Assembly: GCA_965199055.1 (NCBI GenBank) | Contig: CBDAQR010000004.1 | Coordinates: 868,001 to 932,000, forward strand | Origin: CBDAQR01 sp965199055 | GTDB taxonomy: Bacteria > Pseudomonadota > Gammaproteobacteria > Pseudomonadales > Halieaceae | Reading direction: 5' to 3' | DNA: 64,000 nt | Shown here: one piece after another, positions 51,879-60,654 of the stretch | How positions within the stretch are numbered: position 1 is the first letter of the stretch | How the letters are laid out: every line of letters begins with the position of its first letter | The notes under the pieces: model-generated | What the model was told of the DNA's origin: nothing | Database searches by the model: none | The model's input: only the letters and a program-made list of their open reading frames with translations | Translations under genes and position numbers: made by a program

Positions 51879-53121
51879 GCCACGCGGACGCGGCGATGCA
51901 CAGCAGGCCTCCCGTGGCGATCGACCAGCCTGTTCCCAGCAGCGCGATGACGCTACCTACCAGAGCTGCGATGACGTTAGCGGCGCAGAAGTTTGTCGTC
52001 AGCAGGCCTTGTACGTGGCCCAGGCCGTGCTCCTCGAAGCGGTTTGCCATGTACACCGGGAAAACGCCATTGGCGACCGCAATGGTCGCGCCAATGGTGA
52101 GGAAACCCAGATATAACGTGACCGGGCCGCTCCACGGTAACAACAGAAACAGTGCCCCCAACAGCAAGCTGAAGTGCTGAACCGTCACCAGCGCACCAAA
52201 ACGCTCCTGCATCGGCGTGACGGCATAAATACTGCTGATGATCATCGCGACGGTGATCACCACCGTGGCCCAGCCAATTTCAATACTGTCGAAGCTAAAG
52301 CGTTCCACCAGCCAGAGCGGATAAAACTCGTAGAACGCATTGAGCCCCAGCGTGAACATGAGGTGGTAGATGATTAAGGGGCGAATGTCCTGCAGCCGCA
52401 GTAAACCGATGGAGTTGCTATGGTGCATCTCTTGCCAGACACTGCGGCCCGTAGCGGCGGCTGGGGGCTGGCGAATAATGGCTACCTGCACCAGTAGTGT
52501 TGCGAGCAGCGTGACCGCGCCAGTGATAAAAAACACATTGCCCACACCCAGTGGCGCCAGATAACCGCCCGCCAGCGGGCCTATCAGCCAGCCCGCGTAG
52601 TTGGTGGCGTACAACAGTGAGATCGCTCGAGTCCTGTCGATCGCAGGATGCAGTTCCAGCGCAATAGCTCGCGAAATGGCGATGTTGCCTTCGCGCAGAC
52701 CGGTCAATAATCTGGCGAGTGCGAACAGGGGATAGCTCTCTGCCAGGATCGCGTAGCCGGTTAAGCCATAGCCCGCCGCCGCGGCCAGCAGCGAAATGAT
52801 GAGGACCTGCTTGCGGCCATAAATGTCAGAGAGGGCGCCGATGAACGAGCTGCCTATCAACAAGCCCAGAGGGTATAGCGCCAGCAAGCCCCCCAATAGA
52901 AGCTTTGGCGGTAAACCCATGAAGCCGATAAGTGCGTTGTCCGTCTCCGGGTCGAGAAAAAAGGGTGACAACACAGGGTAGGGCAGTGCGATGCCCGCTG
53001 TTCCCAGCAGGCAGACCAACATCACTGCATAGAGCGTGGAATGGGGGTTCGCCAAAATACTCAGGCGTTTTCGAGAACCATCAATGAACCCCGGGCGGGG
53101 ATCGGTCGCCGAGTTCGCCAT
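51865..53121 (-). CDS. Major facilitator superfamily transporter
   Basis: 418 residues with 12 hydrophobic helices; the loop 2-3 signature GALSDIYGRKQVLI is present (about 92-105). The N-terminal 30 residues overlap the end of the methyltransferase gene by 61 bases; a TTG close to the methyltransferase stop is an alternative start. Substrate unknown. Last gene of the DUF3604/methyltransferase/MFS minus-strand operon. Confidence 0.87.
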   Translation of the reverse strand: MANSATDPRPGFIDGSRKRLSILANPHSTLYAVMLVCLLGTAGIALPYPVLSPFFLDPETDNALIGFMGLPPKLLLGGLLALYPLGLLIGSSFIGALSDIYGRKQVLIISLLAAAAGYGLTGYAILAESYPLFALARLLTGLREGNIAISRAIALELHPAIDRTRAISLLYATNYAGWLIGPLAGGYLAPLGVGNVFFITGAVTLLATLLVQVAIIRQPPAAATGRSVWQEMHHSNSIGLLRLQDIRPLIIYHLMFTLGLNAFYEFYPLWLVERFSFDSIEIGWATVVITVAMIISSIYAVTPMQERFGALVTVQHFSLLLGALFLLLPWSGPVTLYLGFLTIGATIAVANGVFPVYMANRFEEHGLGHVQGLLTTNFCAANVIAALVGSVIALLGTGWSIATGGLLCIAASAWLRNR

Positions 53122-53678
53122 TCGATAATATCGGCGCAGAATTTATCTTCGCAGCGCTGCGCCATCTCGAAAAACGTGGAGCGTTCGGGGTCGGCGATCA
53201 CGACCTTCTTCACGCCCGCCTTAACCGCCCGGTTAACCAGGTTGAACACGGGATTAACCAACTCGTCCCAGAAGCAGATATCGGCGGCGATGAGTAGGTC
53301 GATCGACTCCAACTGACGAGTGCTGATCTTTTCGAAGCGCGATTGTAGTGTCGTGACGTCGACGCCATTGGCGGCGGCATTGGCCCTTAGGTAGGGAAAC
53401 ACATCGGCATCGGCATCCACCGAGGTGACGTCAGCGTTAAAAGCTTTGGCGCAAAAAATGCCTGAGGTGCCCCAGCCGCAGCCGGCATCCATGACCGTGC
53501 GGCAGTGTTCGGGGGGATTTTTCTTAAGGTAGTCGATTAGCAAGAAGCTCGACTTCCATAACTTGTTGCCATGTATGGAAGGTTGGGCGTCGGTGCGTTT
53601 GATGCGGCGGATATCGGGGTGAGAGGCAGTCAGCATCTTCACCCCGTGAAAGCGATACTCGGTGCGGCGAGTGGCCAA
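53061..53678 (-). CDS. Class I SAM-dependent methyltransferase
   Basis: 205 residues. Motif I DAGCGWGTSG (about 63-72), motif II VTSVDADADVF, and post-I IDLLIAADICFWDE. The family resembles Nnt1/METTL-type protein or small-molecule methyltransferases. Between DUF3604 and MFS genes on the same strand, 18 bases after the former. Confidence 0.88.
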   Translation of the reverse strand: MATRRTEYRFHGVKMLTASHPDIRRIKRTDAQPSIHGNKLWKSSFLLIDYLKKNPPEHCRTVMDAGCGWGTSGIFCAKAFNADVTSVDADADVFPYLRANAAANGVDVTTLQSRFEKISTRQLESIDLLIAADICFWDELVNPVFNLVNRAVKAGVKKVVIADPERSTFFEMAQRCEDKFCADIIEWRTRRPIPARGSLMVLENA

Positions 53679-53696
53679 GGGAACTCCCTGTCTTGT

Positions 53697-55709
53697 CTAT
53701 TGCCCCTGGTACCAGATCGGTGAGGTCCAGGCGCGTTCCTGAATCACCGGAGAATAAAAGGGTTGCTCGCTCGCGTCCAGACAGCAGCGCCCATAAACAT
53801 CGCCAATAGCACCTTCGTCCTGCAGCGCTTCGGTTGCTGCGTTGGCCTGTGCCTCGCAGTTTTCAGCGAATGGATTCACGCCAGCGGCCTGACACTGGAG
53901 TGTGCTCCAGCGACAACTGGGGTTCTCGATCACACGCACATAGTAAAAAGCATCTTCACTGGCGTCGAAGCCAGGATCTTCCCAAACCGCGCACAGGTTC
54001 TTGGCACCACTACCCGTAGGTGCACAGGTTTGTGGGTTAACGCCTGCGCCATTATTCGGATTGCCGGCGACGTCGAATACCTTTTCATGGGTCTTGCCTT
54101 CTGCGTCCAGCCAGCCCTTGATGATCTGCACTCGCTGCAGGTCAATGCCAGGGTTGCGCTCGGTGCCGGGATCTTTCATCGCCGAAACCAGGAAGCGGGG
54201 AGCGCTACCCTCGGAGGCTGGATCCAGCTTGCCACCCATCGGAACGCCTTGGGCATAGGCGGTCTCCACCATGTTCTCGGCTTCGCACAGGTCGGCAGGC
54301 AGTTCTTCTCCCGCGAAGAAGCGTACCACCGGTCGCGTGCCACTGGTGGCGTAGGTTTCTCGGTTGCGCATGCCTTCGAAGATTGCGTCGCGTGAGTTTT
54401 CCTCCGCCCAAACCACGGCCAGTCCGCCGGGGTTGTCAAAGAAGTGGTCCTGCACGTTGCGATAGCCCGCGTCGCGTCGTCCGAGGTGGCCGGCGTAGTT
54501 AAATTCTTCGGCACCGCCGGGGGTCGCAGAGTGGGTGTCTGTACTGCCGATGAAGCCCATCTGAAATGGATTGGTGCCGGTTTCGCGGCCCAGAGCAAGG
54601 CCATCTTTCAACGCATTGCGGACCATGTTGCGGCGGCCGAATTCATCGATGGGTACCGGCGCGGCAGACTCGGTCTGGACCTCGCCGAAAACGGTTCCGA
54701 GCATCGATAGGTTATCGGCGACGACCTGTTCGAAATCACAGAGCTCGTCTTCGGTGTCAACGCCACGACCTTCCAGTCTGTCGAATCGACATTCCGAAGC
54801 CGCTTTGTGTTGCACGAGTTCAACCAGGGGTTCGAAGAACAGGCGATCATCGGCCTGCTGCTGATTGACCGGGTCGGGGAACATCAGTCCGCCGCTGAGA
54901 TTAGGGTTGTGGGGAATGGACATGACGTCACAGCCCGTACCCGACTCGATACACTCCTGACGCAGGCGACGCCACAGTTCGGGGTAGTTCATGGTACCTG
55001 TGTCGTAGGTAGAGATTGCCGTGTCGGTAACGTGTTCATTGCGAAAGATGACATTGCGGTGCAGGTTCTTGAAGTTGGGCGCGTCGGTGTATTCGTAGCC
55101 GATAAATGTGGTGAAACTGCAATCGCTGGAGCGGTCGTAGTGATCCTCGGCCGCCTGCTGAATCTTGCCCCAGGTTTCACGGTGAGCGGCGTTGCAGTCC
55201 GACAGCGTACAGGCGAAGGATTCGCTCTTGTCATTGCTGTCGCCGACAACACCGACGCCGGCCCAATAGTCCGCCGCCAGTAGCTGCACAATGAAGAATT
55301 CACTGCGCGTCATTACGCAATAGGGGAACCAGTAACCCAGCTTGCCACTGTCCTGGGTGCAGATGTTGATAGGCCCCAGGAACTCGGAATGGTCCGTCAG
55401 TCCGGTGAAATCCAGCGGCCGCTCAATTTGTGCGCGCAGCGTCTGCTCGGCGTTTTCGTCGGACAGAAATATAGCCTCACCTTTCGCATAGCGGTAAGCC
55501 GCCCACGGGTCATTGCGCTGGCTGGAGACGAAGGAGTCGAAGGAATAGCTGGTGTGCACGTGTAGATCACCGAACAGCGGCATCTTGGTGTCGGTATAGT
55601 GATCGCAGGGCTCACGCTGTTCGGTGCGCTCAAATGCTGCGCCAGTCAATGGAAACAGGGTGAGCAGGAGCAGCAGAATCCGGTATGATGGGCACAACAT
55701 GTGGGCCAC
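53697..55709 (-). CDS. DUF3604 exported protein (PHP/CehA-like metallohydrolase)
   Basis: 670 residues with an N-terminal signal peptide (ILLLLLTLFPLTGAA), no lipobox. Metal site signature GDLHVHTSYSFDSFV near residue 47, LTDHSEFLGP, GYEYTDAPNFKNLHRNVIF, IPHNPN and GSTDTHSATPGG. It is homologous to the 46498 lipoprotein, yet differs in length and in an added Cys-rich C-terminal region (GRCCLDASEQ). Divergent from the TetR gene at 55782. Confidence 0.88.
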   Translation of the reverse strand: MAHMLCPSYRILLLLLTLFPLTGAAFERTEQREPCDHYTDTKMPLFGDLHVHTSYSFDSFVSSQRNDPWAAYRYAKGEAIFLSDENAEQTLRAQIERPLDFTGLTDHSEFLGPINICTQDSGKLGYWFPYCVMTRSEFFIVQLLAADYWAGVGVVGDSNDKSESFACTLSDCNAAHRETWGKIQQAAEDHYDRSSDCSFTTFIGYEYTDAPNFKNLHRNVIFRNEHVTDTAISTYDTGTMNYPELWRRLRQECIESGTGCDVMSIPHNPNLSGGLMFPDPVNQQQADDRLFFEPLVELVQHKAASECRFDRLEGRGVDTEDELCDFEQVVADNLSMLGTVFGEVQTESAAPVPIDEFGRRNMVRNALKDGLALGRETGTNPFQMGFIGSTDTHSATPGGAEEFNYAGHLGRRDAGYRNVQDHFFDNPGGLAVVWAEENSRDAIFEGMRNRETYATSGTRPVVRFFAGEELPADLCEAENMVETAYAQGVPMGGKLDPASEGSAPRFLVSAMKDPGTERNPGIDLQRVQIIKGWLDAEGKTHEKVFDVAGNPNNGAGVNPQTCAPTGSGAKNLCAVWEDPGFDASEDAFYYVRVIENPSCRWSTLQCQAAGVNPFAENCEAQANAATEALQDEGAIGDVYGRCCLDASEQPFYSPVIQERAWTSPIWYQGQ

Positions 55710-55761
55710 CTCACAATAATGAGTAATGTTTTCTTAGTTTAACGCAGGGGCGAGTGAAACG

Positions 55762-55781
55762 GAGTTTAAGGCTCTAAACTC
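55762..55781. promoter_or_regulatory. Inverted repeat at the DUF3604/TetR divergent promoter
   Basis: GAGTTTA-6 bases-TAAACTC (55762-55768 and 55775-55781), ending directly against the TetR ATG at 55782. A dimeric TetR operator is likely, giving autorepression and control of the divergent DUF3604 operon. Confidence 0.5.
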
Positions 55782-56453
55782 ATGGACATGGAACAGAAAC
55801 AACAACCTCAGGTCGAATTGCTCGAAAAAAACAAGCCCAGGCAGGCCAGGGCGATCAAGACCTATGAAGCGATAATGGCCGCCACCGGTGAATTGCTGGT
55901 TGAAGTTGGTCTGGAGCGCATTTCGACCAATCTCATTGCCGAGCGGGCTGGGGTGACTGTCCCAGCGCTGTATCGTTATTTCCCCAACAAGTACTCCGTG
56001 CTGAACGCGTTCGGCGCCCGGGTCATGGATGTGCAGAACGAAGCCTTTGTGCAATGGCACGCAGACTACGTTGCCGATAAGCCCCCGGAATCGATGATCA
56101 ATTCGCTCTATGAGATGCTCAAGGCCTCCTATGATGTGACGCTCGCAGTGACCGGCGGTTTGCAGGCCATGCACGGCATGATGGCGCTCGCACCGCTCCA
56201 GGAAGTCCGGCTGGAGAGCCACTGGGGTTTGGCAGATTTGTTTGGCCAAATTTGGGCGGAGCAGTATGGCGTTGAATTCTCGGAGGCGACGCGCATGCGT
56301 GCAAGAGTAGCAGTGGATATTGGCTTTACTGCAATCCAGACGGCGCTGGAGGATGAGCGCCTCGGCCCAGAGGTGGCCCTACGTGAAGGCGCATGTGCTC
56401 TTAAGCTATACCTCGAATTCGCCACTCGTGAAGCGGGTATCAAAGTCGAGTAA
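55782..56453 (+). CDS. TetR-family regulator
   Basis: 223 residues. HTH about 25-75: RQARAIKTYEAIMAATGELLVEVGLERISTNLIAERAGVTVPALYRYFPNKYSVLNAFG. The ligand-binding half is helical. Divergent from the DUF3604 operon, upstream of acyl-CoA dehydrogenase genes, so it may control either or both. Confidence 0.93.
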   Translation: MDMEQKQQPQVELLEKNKPRQARAIKTYEAIMAATGELLVEVGLERISTNLIAERAGVTVPALYRYFPNKYSVLNAFGARVMDVQNEAFVQWHADYVADKPPESMINSLYEMLKASYDVTLAVTGGLQAMHGMMALAPLQEVRLESHWGLADLFGQIWAEQYGVEFSEATRMRARVAVDIGFTAIQTALEDERLGPEVALREGACALKLYLEFATREAGIKVE

Positions 56454-56511
56454 ACCTTTATAGAATCTCCGGCTGTCCCGATTTGTGTTTGAATCACCAG
56501 GAGCCGGTTAG

Positions 56512-57759
56512 ATGTCAGAAAATCAACGCAAAGATACGCCCGAGCAGGCGGAGTTTCGCCAGTACTGTCGCGACTGGCTGCGCGATAACAATCCCCCCGA
56601 TACCGACGTGCGCTTGCCGCTGTCACCACTTGAAATCATGACCACAGACCAGTTGGACTACCTGCAGGCCTGGCAGAAGTCGGCCTACGATGCCGGTCTC
56701 ATTGGTTGTGACTACCCGACCGAGGTAGGCGGTGGTGGTCGTAGCGATTGCCAGCGTATTGCCAACTCAGAAATGATCGCCGCCAAGACGCCATTTTTGC
56801 CTAACGTGATTGGTCTTGGTATGGCAGCGCCCACCGTGTTCTATCACGCCCTGGAAGAAAAGAAGCAGGAACTGCTACCCAAACTGTTTTCCGGTGAGGA
56901 AATCTGGTGCCAGGGCTTTAGTGAGCCGGGCGCCGGCTCTGACCTTGCCAGCGTGCAAACCTTTGCGGAGAAACAGGGTGACAAGTGGATCATCAACGGC
57001 CACAAGGTCTGGACCAGCCTGGCGCATTTTGCGGAATGGATGATCCTCCTGCTGCGTACCTCTAAAGACCACAAGTATGACGGTCTTTCTTATTTCGTCG
57101 TGCCTATTCGCGCGGCGCTGGGTAACGGCGTCACAGTTCGTCCCCTCATCAAAATGACCGGTGAAACCGGCTTTAATGAAGTGATTTTCGACAATCTGGA
57201 AGTTGATGATAGCTATCGCCTCGATGAAGTCGGCAAGGGTTGGCAGGTAGCCATGACCACGCTGGCGCACGAGCGGGGAGCAGGTGAGTTGGTAACACCG
57301 TCGTCCGGTGGTCGCGTGCAGCAACGCGAAGGCGAGGATCAGGGCCCCATAGGGGGCTATGCACTGATTGATCTGGCTAAGAACTCTGCCCGCAATGGCA
57401 AGACGGCCGCCGACGACCCTGTGATCCGAGATCGCATCATGCAACAGATTATTCGGGAGGAGGGCTTCCGCCAGAGCAAGCGGCGTACGCGTGTCGCCGA
57501 GCTGACCGATAATCCCATGCGAATACCGCTGCAGCACAAGCTGGTACAAAGTGAACAAATGCAGGACTTGGCGCAGCTGGCAACAGACATAGAGGGCCCT
57601 GCCGGATCACTCTATATCGCCGATCCCAATGCGCCGGCGAGCGGGCGCTGGCCAATGGCTTATATGAACTCGTTCGGGTTCACCATCGCCGCCGGTGCCA
57701 ACGAGGTGCAGCGCAATATTCTGGGCGAGCGCGTGCTCGGCCTGCCTAAGTCGAAGTAA
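56512..57759 (+). CDS. Acyl-CoA dehydrogenase (alpha-type partner)
   Basis: 415 residues. FAD-binding/acyl-CoA DH motifs: WCQGFSEPGAGSDLASVQT, KVWTSLAHFAEWM, HERGAG and the C-terminal GANEVQRNILGERVLGLPK, which holds the R-N-I-L-G signature. Good AGGAG ribosome site. Paired with the shorter gene directly downstream, as in alpha2beta2 dehydrogenases for steroid or CoA-bound side chains (FadE26/27-like). The pairing is inferred. Confidence 0.93.
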   Translation: MSENQRKDTPEQAEFRQYCRDWLRDNNPPDTDVRLPLSPLEIMTTDQLDYLQAWQKSAYDAGLIGCDYPTEVGGGGRSDCQRIANSEMIAAKTPFLPNVIGLGMAAPTVFYHALEEKKQELLPKLFSGEEIWCQGFSEPGAGSDLASVQTFAEKQGDKWIINGHKVWTSLAHFAEWMILLLRTSKDHKYDGLSYFVVPIRAALGNGVTVRPLIKMTGETGFNEVIFDNLEVDDSYRLDEVGKGWQVAMTTLAHERGAGELVTPSSGGRVQQREGEDQGPIGGYALIDLAKNSARNGKTAADDPVIRDRIMQQIIREEGFRQSKRRTRVAELTDNPMRIPLQHKLVQSEQMQDLAQLATDIEGPAGSLYIADPNAPASGRWPMAYMNSFGFTIAAGANEVQRNILGERVLGLPKSK

Positions 57760-57780
57760 GCCAGAGTAAGGAGAGTAGAG

Positions 57781-58890
57781 ATGACACAACCACAGAACTT
57801 TGGCTTTGGCGAAGAGGAAACCATGCTGCGGGATTCCGCTGCACGCTTTTTCGCAGATAACCTGCCTGTCGATCAGCTACACGCGCTGGTCGCCGCGGAT
57901 TCAGATCCGCACAAAGCGCTGGATGCGGCGTGGAAGCCTGAATTGTGGCAACAAATGGTAGAACTGGGCTGGACCATGCTGGCGGTGCCGGAAAGCGCAG
58001 GCGGTATGGGGATGAGTGCCGTCGCAGTCGCATCCCTGTGTGAGGAGGCTGGGAGGGCAGCCTTTCCATCGCCACTATTGGCTACCATCAATGCCACCTA
58101 TGCATTGGCTGCGTGTAATAGTTCTGCCGCGAACGAGGCTTTGGAATCTATTGTCGGCGGCGCGTCTGCCAGCCTGGCGCTGCACGGCAGTGATGGTAGT
58201 GAGACCAGTGAAGTCACCGCCAGCGACGGTAAACTCAACGGTACCGCTTATTTTGTGCAGGAGCCGCAAAAGGTCGGGTACTTTCTGGTGCGGGCCGCGG
58301 GCTCACTCTACTGGGTTGCCGCTGATGCAACCGGCGTCAGTGTGGCAGCAGATGCCATTATCGATCTGACTCGTGACCAGGGTCGCGTCAGTTTTGAAAA
58401 CGTAGACGCCGTCGAAGTCAGTGCCGATGCCGAGGCCGCGCTGCAGCAAGCGATGCCGGCAATCTGGACGATGGTGGCAGCAGACATGGTTGGCGCTGGT
58501 GAGTGGCAATTGCAGACTACTGTGGAATACGCCAAGACCCGCAAACAGTTTGAGCGGGAGTTGGGTTTCTTTCAGGCCGTGAAGCACCCCCTGGTGAACG
58601 TGATGATCGAGATCGATCAAACCAAGTCACTTGTCTACAACGCTGCCTGCGCTATCGATAGCGAACCGGAGCTGGCACGGCAGTATGCGCATATGGCTAA
58701 GGCCTCAGCGTCGGATATGGCCGCGTTTGCCTCCAGCCGCTCGGTGCAGTTTCACGGTGGTATCGGCTTTACCTGGGAATGCTTCCTGCATATGTATTTC
58801 AAGCGTCAAATGCACAACCAGGCGCTCTGGGGTGATGCGGTTTGGCATCGGGCTGAGCTCGCTAATCTGCTCATGGGTACCGCAGCTTGA
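57781..58890 (+). CDS. Acyl-CoA dehydrogenase (beta-type partner)
   Basis: 369 residues, shorter, with the N-terminal helical part (EEETMLRDSAARFFADN) and C-terminal QFHGGIGFTWECFLHMYFKR. The middle FAD region is degenerate compared with its partner, as expected for one subunit of a heteromeric enzyme. 21 bases after the first dehydrogenase. Confidence 0.9.
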   Translation: MTQPQNFGFGEEETMLRDSAARFFADNLPVDQLHALVAADSDPHKALDAAWKPELWQQMVELGWTMLAVPESAGGMGMSAVAVASLCEEAGRAAFPSPLLATINATYALAACNSSAANEALESIVGGASASLALHGSDGSETSEVTASDGKLNGTAYFVQEPQKVGYFLVRAAGSLYWVAADATGVSVAADAIIDLTRDQGRVSFENVDAVEVSADAEAALQQAMPAIWTMVAADMVGAGEWQLQTTVEYAKTRKQFERELGFFQAVKHPLVNVMIEIDQTKSLVYNAACAIDSEPELARQYAHMAKASASDMAAFASSRSVQFHGGIGFTWECFLHMYFKRQMHNQALWGDAVWHRAELANLLMGTAA

Positions 58891-60590
58891 AGACGGTGCT
58901 GAAGGGGCTACTGGTCAGCCTGGTTGGCATTGGCCTGCTGGGCTGGTGGTTCCTGACGCCAGAAAAACCCCCTGAGCACCGGGTATTCGTGAACGGTCAG
59001 GTGCTGTCCATGGATGCGGGTAATCGGATCTTTGAGGCGGTGTCCGTTCGCGGCGCCTACATACAACGCCTGGGTACGACCGACGAAGTGATGATCGATG
59101 CCGATGAGAACACCATCGTTACCGATCTCAATGGCAGAACGCTCATGCCTGGCGTGGTCGACGCGCACGGCCATTTCCCAGGCTCTGGTCTCTACACCCT
59201 CTTCGCAGATCTCAATAGCCCGCCTATCGGCACCATCACCAGCATTGCTGAGATTCAGGCGGCGTTGCGTCAGCAGGCCGAGGACAAACCCGGTGCGGAG
59301 TGGATTATCGGTTATAGCTATGATGACACGCTGATCGAGGAGCATCGTCATCCGACTCGCCATGACCTGGATGCGGTCAGCACTGAGAAGCCGGTCTATA
59401 TCGTTCACGTCTCGGGGCACATGGGTGTAGCGAATACACGCGCGCTGGAAGCACTGGGGATTCATGACGAATCTGTAGACCCGGTTGGTGGGGTTATCGC
59501 TCGCGAAGCGGATGGGCGCACGCCGGCAGGTCTTTTAGAAGAGACCGCGCATATGTCGGTAGCGGAGAAATTCATGGATTTCTCCGCGCTTGATGGGATT
59601 AAGATGACGCTTTCTGCCAGCGCGGAGTACGTCTCTATTGGCGTCACCACGGCGCAGAGTGGCGGTGTGGATGCGGGCATGGGCCCGGCGCTGGCGCAGA
59701 TGGCTACCTACGGCATTGTGAAGCCCCGGCTGGTGCTGTTTCCGTTTCATCACATGCTGGGGGAACAGGTGCTCAGCGGCGACTTCGACATGGCCGCCGC
59801 CAGCAGTGATCGCGCCGCATTTCCGGCCGTCAAAATTGTCGCCGACGGCAGTATTCAGGGCTACACCGGTTATCTGAGTGAGCCTTATCACGTGCCGTTT
59901 AAGGGAGACGTCGAGTACCGCGGTTATCCGATGATGCCAAGGGAAGATCTGGTAAAGATCGTTGGCGATTTTCATCGCGCAGGACACCAGATGGCAATCC
60001 ACGGCAATGGCGATGCGGCCATCGACGATATTCTTTACGCCTTTGAGTTGGCGCAGGCGGAGAACCCGGTAGAAGATCCGCGCCTGATCATAATTCACTC
60101 GCAAATGGCTCGCGAAGATCAGTTGCTGAAGATGAAGGAGTTGGGGGTGACGCCGAGCTTCTTTTCAGCCCATACCTACTATTGGGGCGACCGGCATCGC
60201 GACATTTTCATGGGTCCGGAGCGCGCGTTCCGTATGAGCCCCGCGAAGTCATCAGAAAACATTGGGCTGCGCTACAGCGTGCATCTGGACACACCGGTAG
60301 TACCGATGGATCCGATGCAATTGCTCTGGAGCACCGTCAATCGCATTTCAACGGGCGGTAACGTGATTGGCGAGGAGCAGCGGGTGAGCCCGATGAATGC
60401 GATTCGCGCGATGACCATTGATGCGGCATGGCAGGTATTTCAGGAAGACCGCATCGGCTCACTGGAGTCGGGGAAGTTGGCGGACATGATTATCCTTAAT
60501 GGTGACCCGCTGACCGAGCCCGATGTTCGAGACCTGCAGGTAGATGAGACGATTATCGGTGGCGTGAGCGTTTTCACGCGCGATGGATAA
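58887..60590 (+). CDS. YtcJ-like amidohydrolase, membrane-anchored
   Basis: 567 residues. TTG start overlapping the previous stop (TTGA). N-terminal anchor (LLVSLVGIGLLGWWF). Metal site in DAHGHFPGSG (about 91-100), SGHMGVANTRALEALGI, IVADGSIQGYTGYLSEP, AIHGNGDAAIDD and KLADMIILNGDPL. The usual N-terminal VFVNGQVLSMDAGN is the amidohydrolase 3 signature. It hydrolyses C-N bonds in an unknown substrate; its place after acyl-CoA dehydrogenases suggests an amide of a fatty or steroid acid. Confidence 0.9.
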   Translation: MKTVLKGLLVSLVGIGLLGWWFLTPEKPPEHRVFVNGQVLSMDAGNRIFEAVSVRGAYIQRLGTTDEVMIDADENTIVTDLNGRTLMPGVVDAHGHFPGSGLYTLFADLNSPPIGTITSIAEIQAALRQQAEDKPGAEWIIGYSYDDTLIEEHRHPTRHDLDAVSTEKPVYIVHVSGHMGVANTRALEALGIHDESVDPVGGVIAREADGRTPAGLLEETAHMSVAEKFMDFSALDGIKMTLSASAEYVSIGVTTAQSGGVDAGMGPALAQMATYGIVKPRLVLFPFHHMLGEQVLSGDFDMAAASSDRAAFPAVKIVADGSIQGYTGYLSEPYHVPFKGDVEYRGYPMMPREDLVKIVGDFHRAGHQMAIHGNGDAAIDDILYAFELAQAENPVEDPRLIIIHSQMAREDQLLKMKELGVTPSFFSAHTYYWGDRHRDIFMGPERAFRMSPAKSSENIGLRYSVHLDTPVVPMDPMQLLWSTVNRISTGGNVIGEEQRVSPMNAIRAMTIDAAWQVFQEDRIGSLESGKLADMIILNGDPLTEPDVRDLQVDETIIGGVSVFTRDG

Positions 60591-60605
60591 TTTTCTCGAA
60601 GCAAT

Positions 60606-60633
60606 AAAAAAGGGGCCGCAGGGCCCCTTTTTT
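60606..60633. terminator. Bidirectional rho-independent terminator
   Basis: A6-GGGGCC-GCAG-GGCCCC-T6: a perfect stem flanked by A and T tracts, placed between the convergent amidohydrolase and TonB-receptor genes. It serves both strands. Confidence 0.9.
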
Positions 60634-60654
60634 GTTTTGGCAGGATAGTTTCGC

